64,000 nt of DNA from Halopiger aswanensis (lineage in GTDB: Archaea; Halobacteriota; Halobacteria; Halobacteriales; Natrialbaceae). Location of the stretch: assembly GCF_003610195.1 (NCBI RefSeq), contig NZ_RAPO01000002.1, positions 1,116,001-1,180,000 on the forward strand, read 5' to 3'. The position numbers were made by a program, and so were the translations under genes. Below the pieces are notes generated by a model. That model did no database searches, had not been told where the DNA came from, and was given only the letters and a program-made list of their open reading frames with translations. Positions within the stretch are counted from its first letter, which is position 1, and each line of letters begins with the position of its first letter. Positions 26,592 to 35,848 of this stretch are shown in pieces.

Positions 26592-27848
26592 ATGACCGAC
26601 CGCACGGATTCCCCGGCCGTTCGCCGGCTCGACGACTGGGATCTCGATCGCCTCGAGGCCCTCGCCGACGAGTACGACACCCCCCTGTACGCGATCGATC
26701 TCGATCGCGTCAAGGAGAACTACAGCCGCTTTTCGGCGGCGTTCCCCGACGCCCACGTGATGTACGCCGCGAAGGCGCACACGGGCAAGGCCGTCCTCGA
26801 GGCGGTGCTCGAGGCCGGCGGCACGATCGAGTGTGCGGCCTGGGGCGAACTCCAGCGGGCGATCGACGCCGGCGCGGACCCGAACGAACTCCAGTACACC
26901 GCCGTCAATCCGCCGGATCACGACCTCGACTACGCGGCCGACCTCGGCGCCGAGAATCCGGGCCTGACGATCACGATCGGCGCGACCGACACCCTCGAGC
27001 GCCTCAAAGAGCGCGGTTACGACGGCCGGATCGCCATCCGCATCAACCCCGGCATCGGCACCGGCCACCACGAGAAGGTCGCGACCGGCGCCGACGCGAA
27101 GTTCGGCATTCCCTACGAGCGCGTCCCCGAAGTCGCCGACCGCGTGCGCGAGGAGTTCGACCTCGTCGGCATCCACGCCCACGCCGGCAGCGGCGTCCTG
27201 ACCGACGACCTCGAGGATCACTGCCGCGCAATCTCCCGCGTCGGCGACATGGCCCGCCGCGTCGGCGATTCGGACCTCGAGTTCGTCGACGTCGGCGGCG
27301 GCTACGGCGTCCCCTACCGCGAGGACGAGGAACCGCTGGACTTAGAGAAGACCTCGGACATGGTCCGCGAGGCCGTCGGCGACCTCGACGCGCAGCTCAA
27401 GCTCGAGCCCGGGCGCTACATCGTCGCCGATGCCGGGCTCATCCTCTCGGAGGTCAACACGATCAAGGAAGCGCCGGACACCACCGTCGTCGGCGTCGAC
27501 GCCAGCCTCGCGACCCTCATTCGGCCCGCGATGTTCGGCTCCTACCACCCGATGTTGAACGTCAGCGCGCCCGACCGCGAGCCCCGTGAGGTAACCGTCG
27601 GCGGCCCCGTCTGTACCAGCGCCGACGTCTTCGCCCACGACCGGCCGATCGCCCGCCCGGAGCGCGAGGACGTCATCGCGATCGGCAATGCGGGGTCGTA
27701 CGGCTACGAACTCGCCAGTCAGTTCCACTCCCAGCCTCGCCCCGCCGAAGTTGCCCTCGAGGACGGCGAGAGCCGCGTCGTCCGGCGACGCGAGACGCTC
27801 GAGGACGTGACGCGCGTGGAGCGGGAAGCGGAGCAGTCGGAGCGGTAA
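26592..27848 (+). CDS. lysA: Diaminopimelate decarboxylase
   Basis: 418 residues from ATG at 26592. PLP enzyme converting meso-diaminopimelate to lysine. PLP Lys in MYAAKAHTGKAV (~58), HAHAGSGVL (~190s), GGGYGVPY, EPGRYIVADAGLILSEV (~270s) and the dimer-contributed C-T-S-A-D-V-F motif (~345). All group IV decarboxylase signatures are intact. Followed after 1 nt by dapE, so the two are co-translated. LysA needs the meso isomer, yet no dapF epimerase gene lies nearby. Confidence 0.95.
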   Translation: MTDRTDSPAVRRLDDWDLDRLEALADEYDTPLYAIDLDRVKENYSRFSAAFPDAHVMYAAKAHTGKAVLEAVLEAGGTIECAAWGELQRAIDAGADPNELQYTAVNPPDHDLDYAADLGAENPGLTITIGATDTLERLKERGYDGRIAIRINPGIGTGHHEKVATGADAKFGIPYERVPEVADRVREEFDLVGIHAHAGSGVLTDDLEDHCRAISRVGDMARRVGDSDLEFVDVGGGYGVPYREDEEPLDLEKTSDMVREAVGDLDAQLKLEPGRYIVADAGLILSEVNTIKEAPDTTVVGVDASLATLIRPAMFGSYHPMLNVSAPDREPREVTVGGPVCTSADVFAHDRPIARPEREDVIAIGNAGSYGYELASQFHSQPRPAEVALEDGESRVVRRRETLEDVTRVEREAEQSER

Positions 27849-27849
27849 G

Positions 27850-28953
27850 ATGGCCGGGGACGCAGACTTCGATCTCGCCGAGTTCCACGCCGAGGCCGTT
27901 CGAACGCCCTCCCACGAGGACGTCTCCGAGATGCGCGAGTTGTTGCTCGAGACGCTTCGGGATACAGGTCTCGAGCCCGAAGTGGACGAGTTGGGCAACG
28001 TGCTCGCGACTCGAGGCGGGCGCACGGACGGAGACGGCACCCACATCGTCCTGAACACGCACATGGACACCGTCGCTCCGCACGTCCCCTACGAGCGCGA
28101 CGGCGACGTCGTCCGCGGACGCGGTGCCTGCGACGCGAAGGGACCGCTGGCCGCTCTGCTCGCCGCCTTCCTCCGGGTCGAGCCGACCGCCGGTCGGGTC
28201 ACGCTGGCGATCACCTACGACGAGGAGACGCTGATGACCGGCGCCGCGGGGCTGCAGGAGCGACTCGAGGCCGACGGCTTCATCGTCGGCGAACCCACCG
28301 ACCTCGACGTCTGCATCGCCGCCCGCGGCCAGTGCGAGGGGACGGTCACGATCCGCGGCGAGGGCGGCCACGCCGCGAAGGTGCCCGCCGAGCGCAACGC
28401 CGTCTACGGGCTCGCGAGCGTCCTCGAGGCGCTCCGAGCGTACGACGACGCAGCGGGGCCGGGCGCGGACGAGGTGCTCGGCGAGCCGAAACTGACGGCA
28501 ACCATGCTCGAGGGCGGCGAGGCACCGAACCGCGTCCCCGAGGAGTGTCAAGTGACGTTCGACCGCCGGAGCGTCCCGCCCGAGACCGCCGACTCGTTCC
28601 GCGAGGATCTCGAGGCGTTCCTCGAGGCCGAAGATAGAGTACCGGACGACCTCGAGGTCGTGGTCGATCTCATCCGCCCCGATACCCCGTTCCCGAAAGC
28701 GTTCGTGACTGACAAGGACGACCAACTGGTGCGGACGCTGCAGGATGCGAGCGGCGGAACGGTACGGCCGTTCGGCGCGGCCACCGAAGCCGGCTTCTTC
28801 GCCGCCGAGGCGCCGACCGTCGTCTTCGGCCCGGGCGTCCTCGAGGACGACGAGGGCGGCGTCGCCCACTCCGAACGCGAGTACGTGCGGCTCTCGGACG
28901 TTCAGGCGGCGGCGGATGCGCTCGAGGAGACGCTCGTCGAACTCGTCGGCTGA
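27850..28953 (+). CDS. dapE: Succinyl-diaminopimelate desuccinylase-like M20 peptidase
   Basis: 367 residues. Metal ligands of the M20 fold are visible: NTHMDTVAP (H-x-D, ~75), RGACDAKGPLAALL (bridging Asp ~98), TYDEET (catalytic Glu ~128), GEPTDLDV (~152) and the late His in VAHSEREYV (~340). The lid domain contains GEGGHAAKVP. In this cluster, desuccinylation of N-succinyl-LL-diaminopimelate is the natural role; an aminoacyl-lysine or ornithine deacetylase function cannot be excluded from sequence. Starts 1 nt after lysA. Confidence 0.9.
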   Translation: MAGDADFDLAEFHAEAVRTPSHEDVSEMRELLLETLRDTGLEPEVDELGNVLATRGGRTDGDGTHIVLNTHMDTVAPHVPYERDGDVVRGRGACDAKGPLAALLAAFLRVEPTAGRVTLAITYDEETLMTGAAGLQERLEADGFIVGEPTDLDVCIAARGQCEGTVTIRGEGGHAAKVPAERNAVYGLASVLEALRAYDDAAGPGADEVLGEPKLTATMLEGGEAPNRVPEECQVTFDRRSVPPETADSFREDLEAFLEAEDRVPDDLEVVVDLIRPDTPFPKAFVTDKDDQLVRTLQDASGGTVRPFGAATEAGFFAAEAPTVVFGPGVLEDDEGGVAHSEREYVRLSDVQAAADALEETLVELVG

Positions 28954-28970
28954 TACTGGGTTTTGACCCC

Positions 28971-29387
28971 TTAGATCGACATTAGTGCGATCGCGACCAC
29001 GCTCAGTACGATAGCCGCGACCTTCCGCGGCGTGACGGTCTCGTCGAAGGCGACGATGCCGACCAGCGAACTGACGACGATGAACAGCCCGTAGATCGGG
29101 ACCACGACGCTGACCGGACCGAGTTCCAGCGCCCGGTAGTAGGTGAGCAAGCCGACGCTCAGCAACACGCCCATCGCGACGATGTGCGGCGTTCGCGGGT
29201 GTCGGAGATAGGTTCGGATCGAGAGCCCGCGGTAGACGATCACCAGGCCGACGACGACGAGCATCACCGAGTTCGAGAGGAAAACCGCCACCGTGCTCGG
29301 GAGGTCGGTCATCGCGATATCGAGCAGCGGCGCGACCAGGCTGTAGGCCAAGCAGGCCACGATCGAAAGCGAGAGGTAGCGCCGCAT
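28971..29387 (-). CDS. Half-size DMT/EamA-like transporter subunit B
   Basis: 138 residues, about five membrane helices. One EamA-type repeat ending ALELGPVSVVVPIYGLFIVVSS and DETVTPRKVAAIVLSVVAIA, the conserved G-P-x-x-x-x-P-I-Y block and C-terminal helix. The start ATG overlaps the stop of the preceding gene (TGATG). A GTG one codon earlier is possible. The two half-size paralogues probably form a heterodimer equal to one full DMT carrier. Substrate unknown. Confidence 0.8.
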   Translation of the reverse strand: MRRYLSLSIVACLAYSLVAPLLDIAMTDLPSTVAVFLSNSVMLVVVGLVIVYRGLSIRTYLRHPRTPHIVAMGVLLSVGLLTYYRALELGPVSVVVPIYGLFIVVSSLVGIVAFDETVTPRKVAAIVLSVVAIALMSI

Positions 29388-29809
29388 CACTCCTCACCCC
29401 CGGCCGCGAGGTAGATCGCAAGGGCCGCCACGCCGATGCCGGCGGCGCGGGTCGCGGTTAGTTCTTCGCCCAGGAAGACGATGCCGATGATCGAACTGCC
29501 GACGATAAAGAGCCCGTAGATCGGCACGACGATGCTCACGGGGCCGATCTCGAGCGCCTGGTAGTAGGCGAGGATGCCCGTCGAGAGGAACAGGCCGGCG
29601 ACGTAGACGTAGCCCGCGGACGGACTGACGGCGTCCGCGGGGTTGCCGGTCCCCGTCACGGCGAGCACGCCGGTGGTGACGCAGAGGAAGATCGTCGTGG
29701 AGAGAAACAGCGCGACCGCGGGCGGCACGTCGTTCGTCACCGAACTCGTCAGCGGGGCCATCAGCCCGTAGGTGAGAAACGCGACGACAACCCACAGCAG
29801 ATACTCCAT
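29387..29809 (-). CDS. Half-size DMT/EamA-like transporter subunit A
   Basis: 140 residues, about five membrane helices (MEYLLWVVVAFLTYGLMAPL, AVALFLSTTIFLCVTTGVLA and others). It shares with the next gene the block ALEIGPVSIVVPIYGLFIVG, so the two arose by tandem duplication. Overlaps its partner by one base. DMT half-proteins work as dimers, often in antiparallel pairs as in paired SMR proteins. Confidence 0.8.
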   Translation of the reverse strand: MEYLLWVVVAFLTYGLMAPLTSSVTNDVPPAVALFLSTTIFLCVTTGVLAVTGTGNPADAVSPSAGYVYVAGLFLSTGILAYYQALEIGPVSIVVPIYGLFIVGSSIIGIVFLGEELTATRAAGIGVAALAIYLAAGGEE

Positions 29810-29934
29810 ACCAGACCTCGGAACAGCGAGCCCAATACTGTCACGATTTCGAGATTGTGGCGCGGGGCGGAACTGCGCCGCTCCGGTAGTACCGTCCCGG
29901 TCGGGTTCTCGAGTGCGACCTGCCGTCGATTCGC

Positions 29935-31341
29935 TTACTCGGTCCGCTCGCGGTGCTGGAGGTCGTCGACCAACTCGTCGGCGACGCCGGTGTAGCCGGC
30001 CGGCGTCAGCTTCCGCAGTTCCTCGCGAACGCTCTCGTCGACCTCGAGGTCGTCGAACAGGTCGCGGAAGTCCGCGAGCGTGACGTCCTTGCCACGGGTG
30101 AGCGCCTTGACCTGCTCGTAGGCGTCCTCCTGGCCCTCGCGGCGGAGGATCGTCTGGACGGCCTCGCCGATGATCTCGGGGGTCGACTCGAGGTCCTCGC
30201 GCATGACTGGCTCGTTGGGGACGACCTTCTCGAGGCCGGCCCGCGTCTTGCCGTAGCCGATGAGGCAGTGCGCGAATGCCGCGCCGATGTTGCGCTTGAC
30301 CGTCGAGTCCGAGAGGTCCCGCTGGAGCCGCGAGGTGGTGATATAGTCGGCGAGGAACTCGAGATCCGAGTTCGCTTTCGAGAGGTTGCCCTCGCTGTTC
30401 TCGAAGTCGATCGGGTTGACCTTGTGGGGCATCGTCGACGATCCAGTCTCGCCCTCGACGGCCTCCTGGCCGAGGTAGCGGTCGGAGACGTAGAGCCAGA
30501 CGTCCAGATCCAGATCGAGCAGGACGTTGTTCGCGCCGCGGACGGCGTCGAAGACCGCCGCGAGGTCGTCGCAGGGGTTGACCTGCGTGGTGAGGGGTTC
30601 GAACGCGAGGCCCAGCCCGTCCGTGACGAACGCCTCGGCGAAGGCCTGCCAGTCGACGTCGGGGTAGGCCGCGACGTGGGCGGCGTAGGTTCCCGAGGCG
30701 CCGCCGAGTTTCCCGCTGAGGGCGTCGGTCGCTCGCCGAATGCGACCGGTCGCCCGGCCGAGTCGCGAGGCGTACACCGCCATCTCCTTGCCGAAGGTGG
30801 TCGGCGTGGCCGGCTGGCCGTGAGTGCGGGCCAGCATCGGAAGGTCGCGGTAGTCCCGCGCCATCTCAGCCAATTTGTCGCGGACCTCGTACAGTTCCGG
30901 CAGGAGCACCTCGTCGACCGCACCGCGAACGAGCAGCCGGTGGGCGAGGTTGTTCACGTCCTCGCTGGTCAACCCGAAGTGGATCCACGCCGAGGCGTCG
31001 CTGCCCTCGGGCAGCCGGTGGCGGACGAAGTACTCGACCGCCTTGACGTCGTGGTTGGTCGCCTCGAAGCCGGCGTGGCCCTCCGTCTCGAGTTTCTTGA
31101 TGAGTTCGGCGTCCTCTTGGGCGAAGTGCTCGTACAGCCCCCGCAGGTGTTCGCGTTCCTCCGGATCGATTTCCAGCGGCGTGGCCTCGAGGTCGGCCAG
31201 CGCGATGAGGTACTCGACTTCGACGCGGACGCGAGCGCGCATGAGCGCGGCCTCGCTCGCGTACGGCGACAGCGGGGCGGTCCGGCTGCTGTACCGGCCG
31301 TCGAGCGGCGAGACGGCGTACAGTGCGTCTGTCTCGGTCAT
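29935..31341 (-). CDS. purB: Adenylosuccinate lyase
   Basis: 468 residues from ATG at 31341 (MTETDALYAVSPLDGRY); an in-frame ATG three codons upstream is possible. Cleaves SAICAR and adenylosuccinate in purine synthesis. Fumarase-superfamily signature GSSTMPHKVNPIDFEN (~295), catalytic His in RTHGQPATPTTFG (~160) and TSEDVNNLAHRL (~105). Divergent from purNH across 176 nt. Confidence 0.96.
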   Translation of the reverse strand: MTETDALYAVSPLDGRYSSRTAPLSPYASEAALMRARVRVEVEYLIALADLEATPLEIDPEEREHLRGLYEHFAQEDAELIKKLETEGHAGFEATNHDVKAVEYFVRHRLPEGSDASAWIHFGLTSEDVNNLAHRLLVRGAVDEVLLPELYEVRDKLAEMARDYRDLPMLARTHGQPATPTTFGKEMAVYASRLGRATGRIRRATDALSGKLGGASGTYAAHVAAYPDVDWQAFAEAFVTDGLGLAFEPLTTQVNPCDDLAAVFDAVRGANNVLLDLDLDVWLYVSDRYLGQEAVEGETGSSTMPHKVNPIDFENSEGNLSKANSDLEFLADYITTSRLQRDLSDSTVKRNIGAAFAHCLIGYGKTRAGLEKVVPNEPVMREDLESTPEIIGEAVQTILRREGQEDAYEQVKALTRGKDVTLADFRDLFDDLEVDESVREELRKLTPAGYTGVADELVDDLQHRERTE

Positions 31342-31517
31342 TGTGCGCATCTTTCCGGGGCGGTGCAAAAGCGTATCGAAACCGCAGCCCGGAACTATCA
31401 CGAGCGTGCATACCTCGAGGGAACTCCGATCGATTACAGCTGTAGTAATGCGTATTCGTGTATACATCGGCGTCCGAGACCGCAACGGCTTTCCCCTTCG
31501 CGGGTGGGCATACGCCT

Positions 31518-33155
31518 ATGACGCGAATCGCCGGGATGGCCGGCAACCGAGGGCGTAATCTGTTGAACATCGCCGACAGACGGCCGGGCGGCGCCGAACT
31601 CGCCGTCGTCCTGACGAACGACGCGGACGCGCCGGTGCTCGAGGCCGCCGCCGAGCGCGGGGTTCCGACCGAGGTCGTCCCGCTCGAGGACGGTATGAGC
31701 CGCCGCGAGCACGAGGAAGCCGTGCTCGAGGCCCTCTCGGAGTACGACTTCGACCTGGTCTGTCTCGACGGCTACATGCGCATCCTCTCGGACACCTTCC
31801 TTTCGGAAGCGCCGACGACGCTGAACGTCCACCCTGCCCTGCTACCGTCGTTCCCGGGAACGGACGCCTGGGGCGACGCGCTCGAGGCTGGCGTCTCGGT
31901 CACGGGCTGTACGGTCCACGTCGTCACTGACGCGACCGACGAGAACGGCGAGGTCGTCGAGTCGGAGGTCGACGCCGGCCCGATCGTCACCCAGGAGCCG
32001 ATCCCGGTCTACGAGGGCGACGACGAGGAGACGCTGAAGGAACGGGTCCTCTACGAGGGCGAGTTCCGCGCCTATCCGCGGGCGGTAAAGTGGTTCGCCG
32101 AGGACGCCGTCGACGTGGATCTCGAGGCCGGCGAAGTGACGGTGGCGGCCGACGTGGCCGGCGTCGAGGACGCCGATCACGACGGCCTGCCGAATCGCCG
32201 TCTCGTCGCCGACGATCGGGCGGACACCCTCCGCTACGGGGAGAACCCTCACCAGGACGCCGCCGTCTACGCCGACTACACCTGCGACGAGGCCAGCGTC
32301 GTCCACGCCGACCAGTTGAACGAGGGCGCGAAGGCGCTGTCGTACAACAACTACAACGACGCCGACGGCGCCCTGAACCTCATCAAGGAGTTCGACGAGC
32401 CCGCGGCGGCGGTCATCAAGCACACCAACCCGGCCGGCTGTGCGACCGCCGATTCGCTGGCCGAGGCCTACGAGAAGGCCCTCTCGACGGACCCGATGAG
32501 CGCCTTCGGCGGCATCGTCGCGCTGAACCGCGAGTGCGACGCCGCGACGGCCGAGCAGATTATCGACTCGTTCAAGGAGGTCGTCGTCGCGCCCGGCTAC
32601 ACCGACGACGCCCTCGAGGTGCTCTTCGGGAAGGAGAACCTGCGCGTGCTCGACGTCGGCGAACTCGGCGAGCGAACGGAGCGGTTCACCGAGAAGCCGT
32701 TGGTCGGCGGCCGACTCGTGCAGGAACGGGACCTGCAGTCGATCTCCGTCGACGACCTCGAGATCGTCACCGAGCGCGAGCCGACGGAGGCGGAACTCGA
32801 GACGATGGTGTTCGCGTGGCAGACCCTGAAACACGTCAAGTCTAACGGGATCCTCTTCGCCGACGGCACGGAGACGGTCGGCATCGGCATGGGACAGGTG
32901 TCCCGCGTCGACGCGGTGCGGCTGGCGGCGATGAAGGCCGACGAGCACGCCGAAGGGAAGGACGCCGAGGGCGCGGTCATGGCCTCGGACGCCTTCTTCC
33001 CGTTCCCGGACGGCATCGAGGAGGCCGCCGAGGCGGGCATCGAGGCGGTGATCCAGCCCGGCGGCTCGGTCAACGACGAGGACGTGATCGAGGCCGCGGA
33101 CGAGCACGGAATGGCGATGGCGTTTACGGGCCAGCGGTCCTTTAGACACGACTGA
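31518..33155 (+). CDS. purNH: PurN-PurH fusion: GAR formyltransferase / AICAR formyltransferase
   Basis: 545 residues from ATG at 31518. Residues ~1-205 are a PurN domain: AGNRGRNLLNI, the hinge LDGYMRILSDTFL and formyl-site NVHPALLPSFPGTDAW (the N-x-H triad), VTDATDENGEVVES. Residues ~235-545 are the AICAR transformylase part of PurH: LRYGENPHQDAAVY, KALSYNNYNDADGALNL, IKHTNPAGCATA, GIGMGQVSRVDAVR and SDAFFPFPDGIEEA. No IMP-cyclohydrolase domain is present. The fusion is known in haloarchaea, where PurO closes the ring. Links steps 3 and 9 of IMP synthesis, both formyl transfers. Confidence 0.95.
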   Translation: MTRIAGMAGNRGRNLLNIADRRPGGAELAVVLTNDADAPVLEAAAERGVPTEVVPLEDGMSRREHEEAVLEALSEYDFDLVCLDGYMRILSDTFLSEAPTTLNVHPALLPSFPGTDAWGDALEAGVSVTGCTVHVVTDATDENGEVVESEVDAGPIVTQEPIPVYEGDDEETLKERVLYEGEFRAYPRAVKWFAEDAVDVDLEAGEVTVAADVAGVEDADHDGLPNRRLVADDRADTLRYGENPHQDAAVYADYTCDEASVVHADQLNEGAKALSYNNYNDADGALNLIKEFDEPAAAVIKHTNPAGCATADSLAEAYEKALSTDPMSAFGGIVALNRECDAATAEQIIDSFKEVVVAPGYTDDALEVLFGKENLRVLDVGELGERTERFTEKPLVGGRLVQERDLQSISVDDLEIVTEREPTEAELETMVFAWQTLKHVKSNGILFADGTETVGIGMGQVSRVDAVRLAAMKADEHAEGKDAEGAVMASDAFFPFPDGIEEAAEAGIEAVIQPGGSVNDEDVIEAADEHGMAMAFTGQRSFRHD

Positions 33156-33237
33156 GCGTCAGCGAAGCGACCGAAATTCGCGCGTCGCACCTCTCGTCAG
33201 TCCGAAAGCACTTAGCTCTCCTTTCCGACGTCGCCGT

Positions 33238-33897
33238 ATGAAACGCCGCCCGCTCCTCGCGACCGCCGGCGCCGCTGCGTGCAGTTTCACCGGTTGTCTC
33301 GGCGCGCTCTCCCGCGAGGAGGACGTCGAGTACGAGACGTGTCCCAACACGATCGTCCGCGTCGGCTCGCTCCCCGACCCCGCGGAAACGGCGGTCACCG
33401 CCGCCCTTGAGGACGGCAGCTACGAGACCGACGGTGAACTGGTCCTCACGAGGGCGATCGACGTCGACGAGTCGTACCTCCGATGGCACGACCGCTATTA
33501 CGCGGCCGTGGTCGAACGCGACAACGGCACGACTCGGCTGCGACTCGAGGAGACCGCGCCGCCGGCCGATCCCGTGCGACTCGAGAACGGAACTGACGAG
33601 GACGCGACCCTCGAGGTCCGGATCGAATACGAGGGCGAACCCCTGCTCGAGCGGACGGTCACGGTTCCGGCGGACGAGTCGATCGCACTCGAGGGCCCGG
33701 ACTACCGGTTCGGGAGCTACCGCGCCGAGATCGAACTCCCGGCGCGCTCGGAACGGATCGTCGACACCTGGACGGTCGACGAAGGACGCTTCCAGGCGTT
33801 CGTCGATATCGACGACGACGACCTACGGGTGGCACAGGGATACGCCCAGGTCGCCGGCTGCGAGTGGAACGAGAACGGGGATTTAGTCGACTCCTGA
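33238..33897 (+). CDS. Exported haloarchaeal lipoprotein, function unknown
   Basis: 219 residues. The N-terminus MKRRPLLATAGAAACSFTGC has a twin-arginine-like start, hydrophobic stretch and lipobox T-G-C (Cys at ~20). The mature part is acidic and beta-rich, with an ECxx-type paired pattern (TCPNTIVRVG, DESIALEGPDYRFGSYRAE). No known enzyme motif. Possibly a cell-surface binding or structural lipoprotein. Convergent with cysK at 14 nt. Confidence 0.75.
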   Translation: MKRRPLLATAGAAACSFTGCLGALSREEDVEYETCPNTIVRVGSLPDPAETAVTAALEDGSYETDGELVLTRAIDVDESYLRWHDRYYAAVVERDNGTTRLRLEETAPPADPVRLENGTDEDATLEVRIEYEGEPLLERTVTVPADESIALEGPDYRFGSYRAEIELPARSERIVDTWTVDEGRFQAFVDIDDDDLRVAQGYAQVAGCEWNENGDLVDS

Positions 33898-33911
33898 GTC
33901 CCCGCTCGTGC

Positions 33912-34853
33912 TCACTCGAGGTCGTAGAGGTCGGTCGAAAGGTACCGTTCGCCGGTGTCAGGCAGGACGGTAACGACCAGTTCGTCCGGGTGTTCGGCCG
34001 CGTAGTCGGCGGCGGCCGACAGCGCCGCGCCGGCGGAGATGCCGACCAGCAGCCCTTCGGTGCGACCCAGCGTCCGAGCGGCGTCCTTCGCGTCGGCCGC
34101 CTCGACCGCCCGGACCTCGTCGATCAGTTCGGTCCGGAGGATGTCGGGGACGAATCCGGGGCCGATCCCCTGGATGTCGTGGCCGTCGCTACTGAGTTCC
34201 GAGAGCGTCGGCGACTCGGCCGGTTCGACCGCCACCGATGTGAAGGCGGTTTCGCCCCGGTCCTCTTTTATGTACTCCGAGACGCCGGTGATCGTCCCGC
34301 CGGTGCCGACGCCGGCGACGACCGCGTCGACATCCCCGTCGGTCGCCGCCCATATCTCGGGGCCGGTCGTCTCCCTGTGGGCCGTCGGATTCGCCTCGTT
34401 CTCGAACTGGCGCGCCATGATCGCGTCGTCGCGCTCGGCGACGATCGCCTCGGCGCGCTCGTTTGCCCCGCCCATGCCGTCCTCGGCGGGCGTCAGTTCC
34501 AGTTCCGCGCCGAGCGCCCGCAGGAGCTGGCGGCGTTCAGTCGACATGGACTCGGGCATCGTCAGCACGCAGTCGTAGCCGCGGGCGGCGCAGACGGCCG
34601 CCAGCCCGATCCCGGTGTTGCCGCTGGTGGATTCGACGACGGTCCCGCCGGGCTCGAGCGCGCCCGCTCGCTCGGCCGCCCCGATCATCTCGCGGGCGAT
34701 TCGATCCTTGACCGAGTAGGGGTTCGCCGCCTCGACCTTGCCGAAGAGGTTGTCGGCGAAGGCGTCCAGTCGAAGCAGCGGCGTGTTTCCGATCAGTTCG
34801 TCGACGCCGTTCGCGACCGCGAGGGTCGTCGCGGTATCGCTATCGTCGTTCAT
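33912..34853 (-). CDS. cysK: Cysteine synthase (O-acetylserine sulfhydrylase family)
   Basis: 313 residues from ATG at 34853 (MNDDSDTATTLAVANGVDEL). Fold type II PLP enzyme. Active Lys in EAANPYSVKDRIAREM (~45), substrate loop VVESTSGNTGIGLAAV (~75), phosphate-binding VGTGGTITGVSEYI (~180) and GISAGAALSAA (~270). Makes cysteine from O-acetylserine (or phosphoserine) and sulfide. The NTPLLRL start is canonical. Stands alone. Confidence 0.93.
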   Translation of the reverse strand: MNDDSDTATTLAVANGVDELIGNTPLLRLDAFADNLFGKVEAANPYSVKDRIAREMIGAAERAGALEPGGTVVESTSGNTGIGLAAVCAARGYDCVLTMPESMSTERRQLLRALGAELELTPAEDGMGGANERAEAIVAERDDAIMARQFENEANPTAHRETTGPEIWAATDGDVDAVVAGVGTGGTITGVSEYIKEDRGETAFTSVAVEPAESPTLSELSSDGHDIQGIGPGFVPDILRTELIDEVRAVEAADAKDAARTLGRTEGLLVGISAGAALSAAADYAAEHPDELVVTVLPDTGERYLSTDLYDLE

Positions 34854-34992
34854 CGGTCGGACGGAGACACTGATCGGGAGTCCGACTTGTCCCGAACGCG
34901 TTCGCCGTCGCGACGGGAGCCGGGAGTTCGACGGTGAAAGCAACGTTTCACCTATCCAAGGTGCTTTTTGAGTGCCCGTCGATGGATCGACT

Positions 34993-35766
34993 ATGGCTAC
35001 GAATCGACGACAGTTCCTCGCGGCGTCGGGTGTCGGCATCGCAGCGGCGATGGCAGGGTGTGCGAGCAACGCGATGAGCGACGACGAAGGGGCACCGTCG
35101 ACGAACGGAACCGGTTCCGACGACAGCGACGGCCGGGAAATTACCGTCAGCGCGAGCGGCGAGGTCGAGGCCGAGCCCGATAAGGCGACGATCTCCGTCG
35201 GCGTCGAAGCGCGCGGGGAAACCGCCGAGGCCGTCACCGACGAACTGGCGGCCGGCGCCGAGCAGCTACGGCAGGCCTTCGACGACCTCGAGATTCCGGA
35301 GGAAAACGTCGAAGAGGGCCGGTACCGCGTTAGACCCGAACCGAGTCGGGACGGCGAAAGCGAGGTGATCCGCGGCACCCACTCGTTCGAGGTGACCCTC
35401 GAGGACGTCGAGCGGGTCGGCGACGTGATCGACGCCGCCGTCGAGGCGGGGGCCGACGACATCGGTCGCGTCAACTTCACGCTGCAGGAGGAAACGCGCG
35501 ACCAGCTCCGGAAGGAAGCGATCGATCAGGCGCTGGCGAACGCCGACGACGAAGCCGCGTACATCGCCGACAACCGCGGCGTCGAACTCGCCGGGACGAA
35601 ATCGGTGACGACCAGCGACATGCAAGTCCACGGGGTGAGCCACGCCGTCGGCTACAGCGCGGGCGCTGCAGAGGACGCCGCAGCACCGCGGACCGAGATC
35701 GATGCCGACCCCGTGACCGTCTCCGCGAGCGTGACGGTCACCTACGCGTTCGACGAGGGCGCGTAG
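34993..35766 (+). CDS. SIMPL (DUF541)-domain exported lipoprotein
   Basis: 257 residues from ATG at 34993. The signal NRRQFLAASGVGIAAAMAGC is Tat plus lipobox (Cys ~24). The SIMPL domain runs ~55-255, with EITVSASGEVEAEPDKATIS, EENVEEGRYRVRPEP and INFTLQ-like VNFTLQEETRDQLRKEAI. SIMPL proteins are periplasmic or cell-surface oligomers linked to stress and outer-layer integrity. The native role in archaea is unknown. An ATG seven codons upstream is less likely because it lengthens the region before the RR motif. Confidence 0.88.
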   Translation: MATNRRQFLAASGVGIAAAMAGCASNAMSDDEGAPSTNGTGSDDSDGREITVSASGEVEAEPDKATISVGVEARGETAEAVTDELAAGAEQLRQAFDDLEIPEENVEEGRYRVRPEPSRDGESEVIRGTHSFEVTLEDVERVGDVIDAAVEAGADDIGRVNFTLQEETRDQLRKEAIDQALANADDEAAYIADNRGVELAGTKSVTTSDMQVHGVSHAVGYSAGAAEDAAAPRTEIDADPVTVSASVTVTYAFDEGA

Positions 35767-35848
35767 CGCCCGAACCTCTTCGGATAGTCGACGGGGGACC
35801 GATCCCTAACTGATTTCGCCGCTCTGAAATCGAACTACTTTTGCAGTA

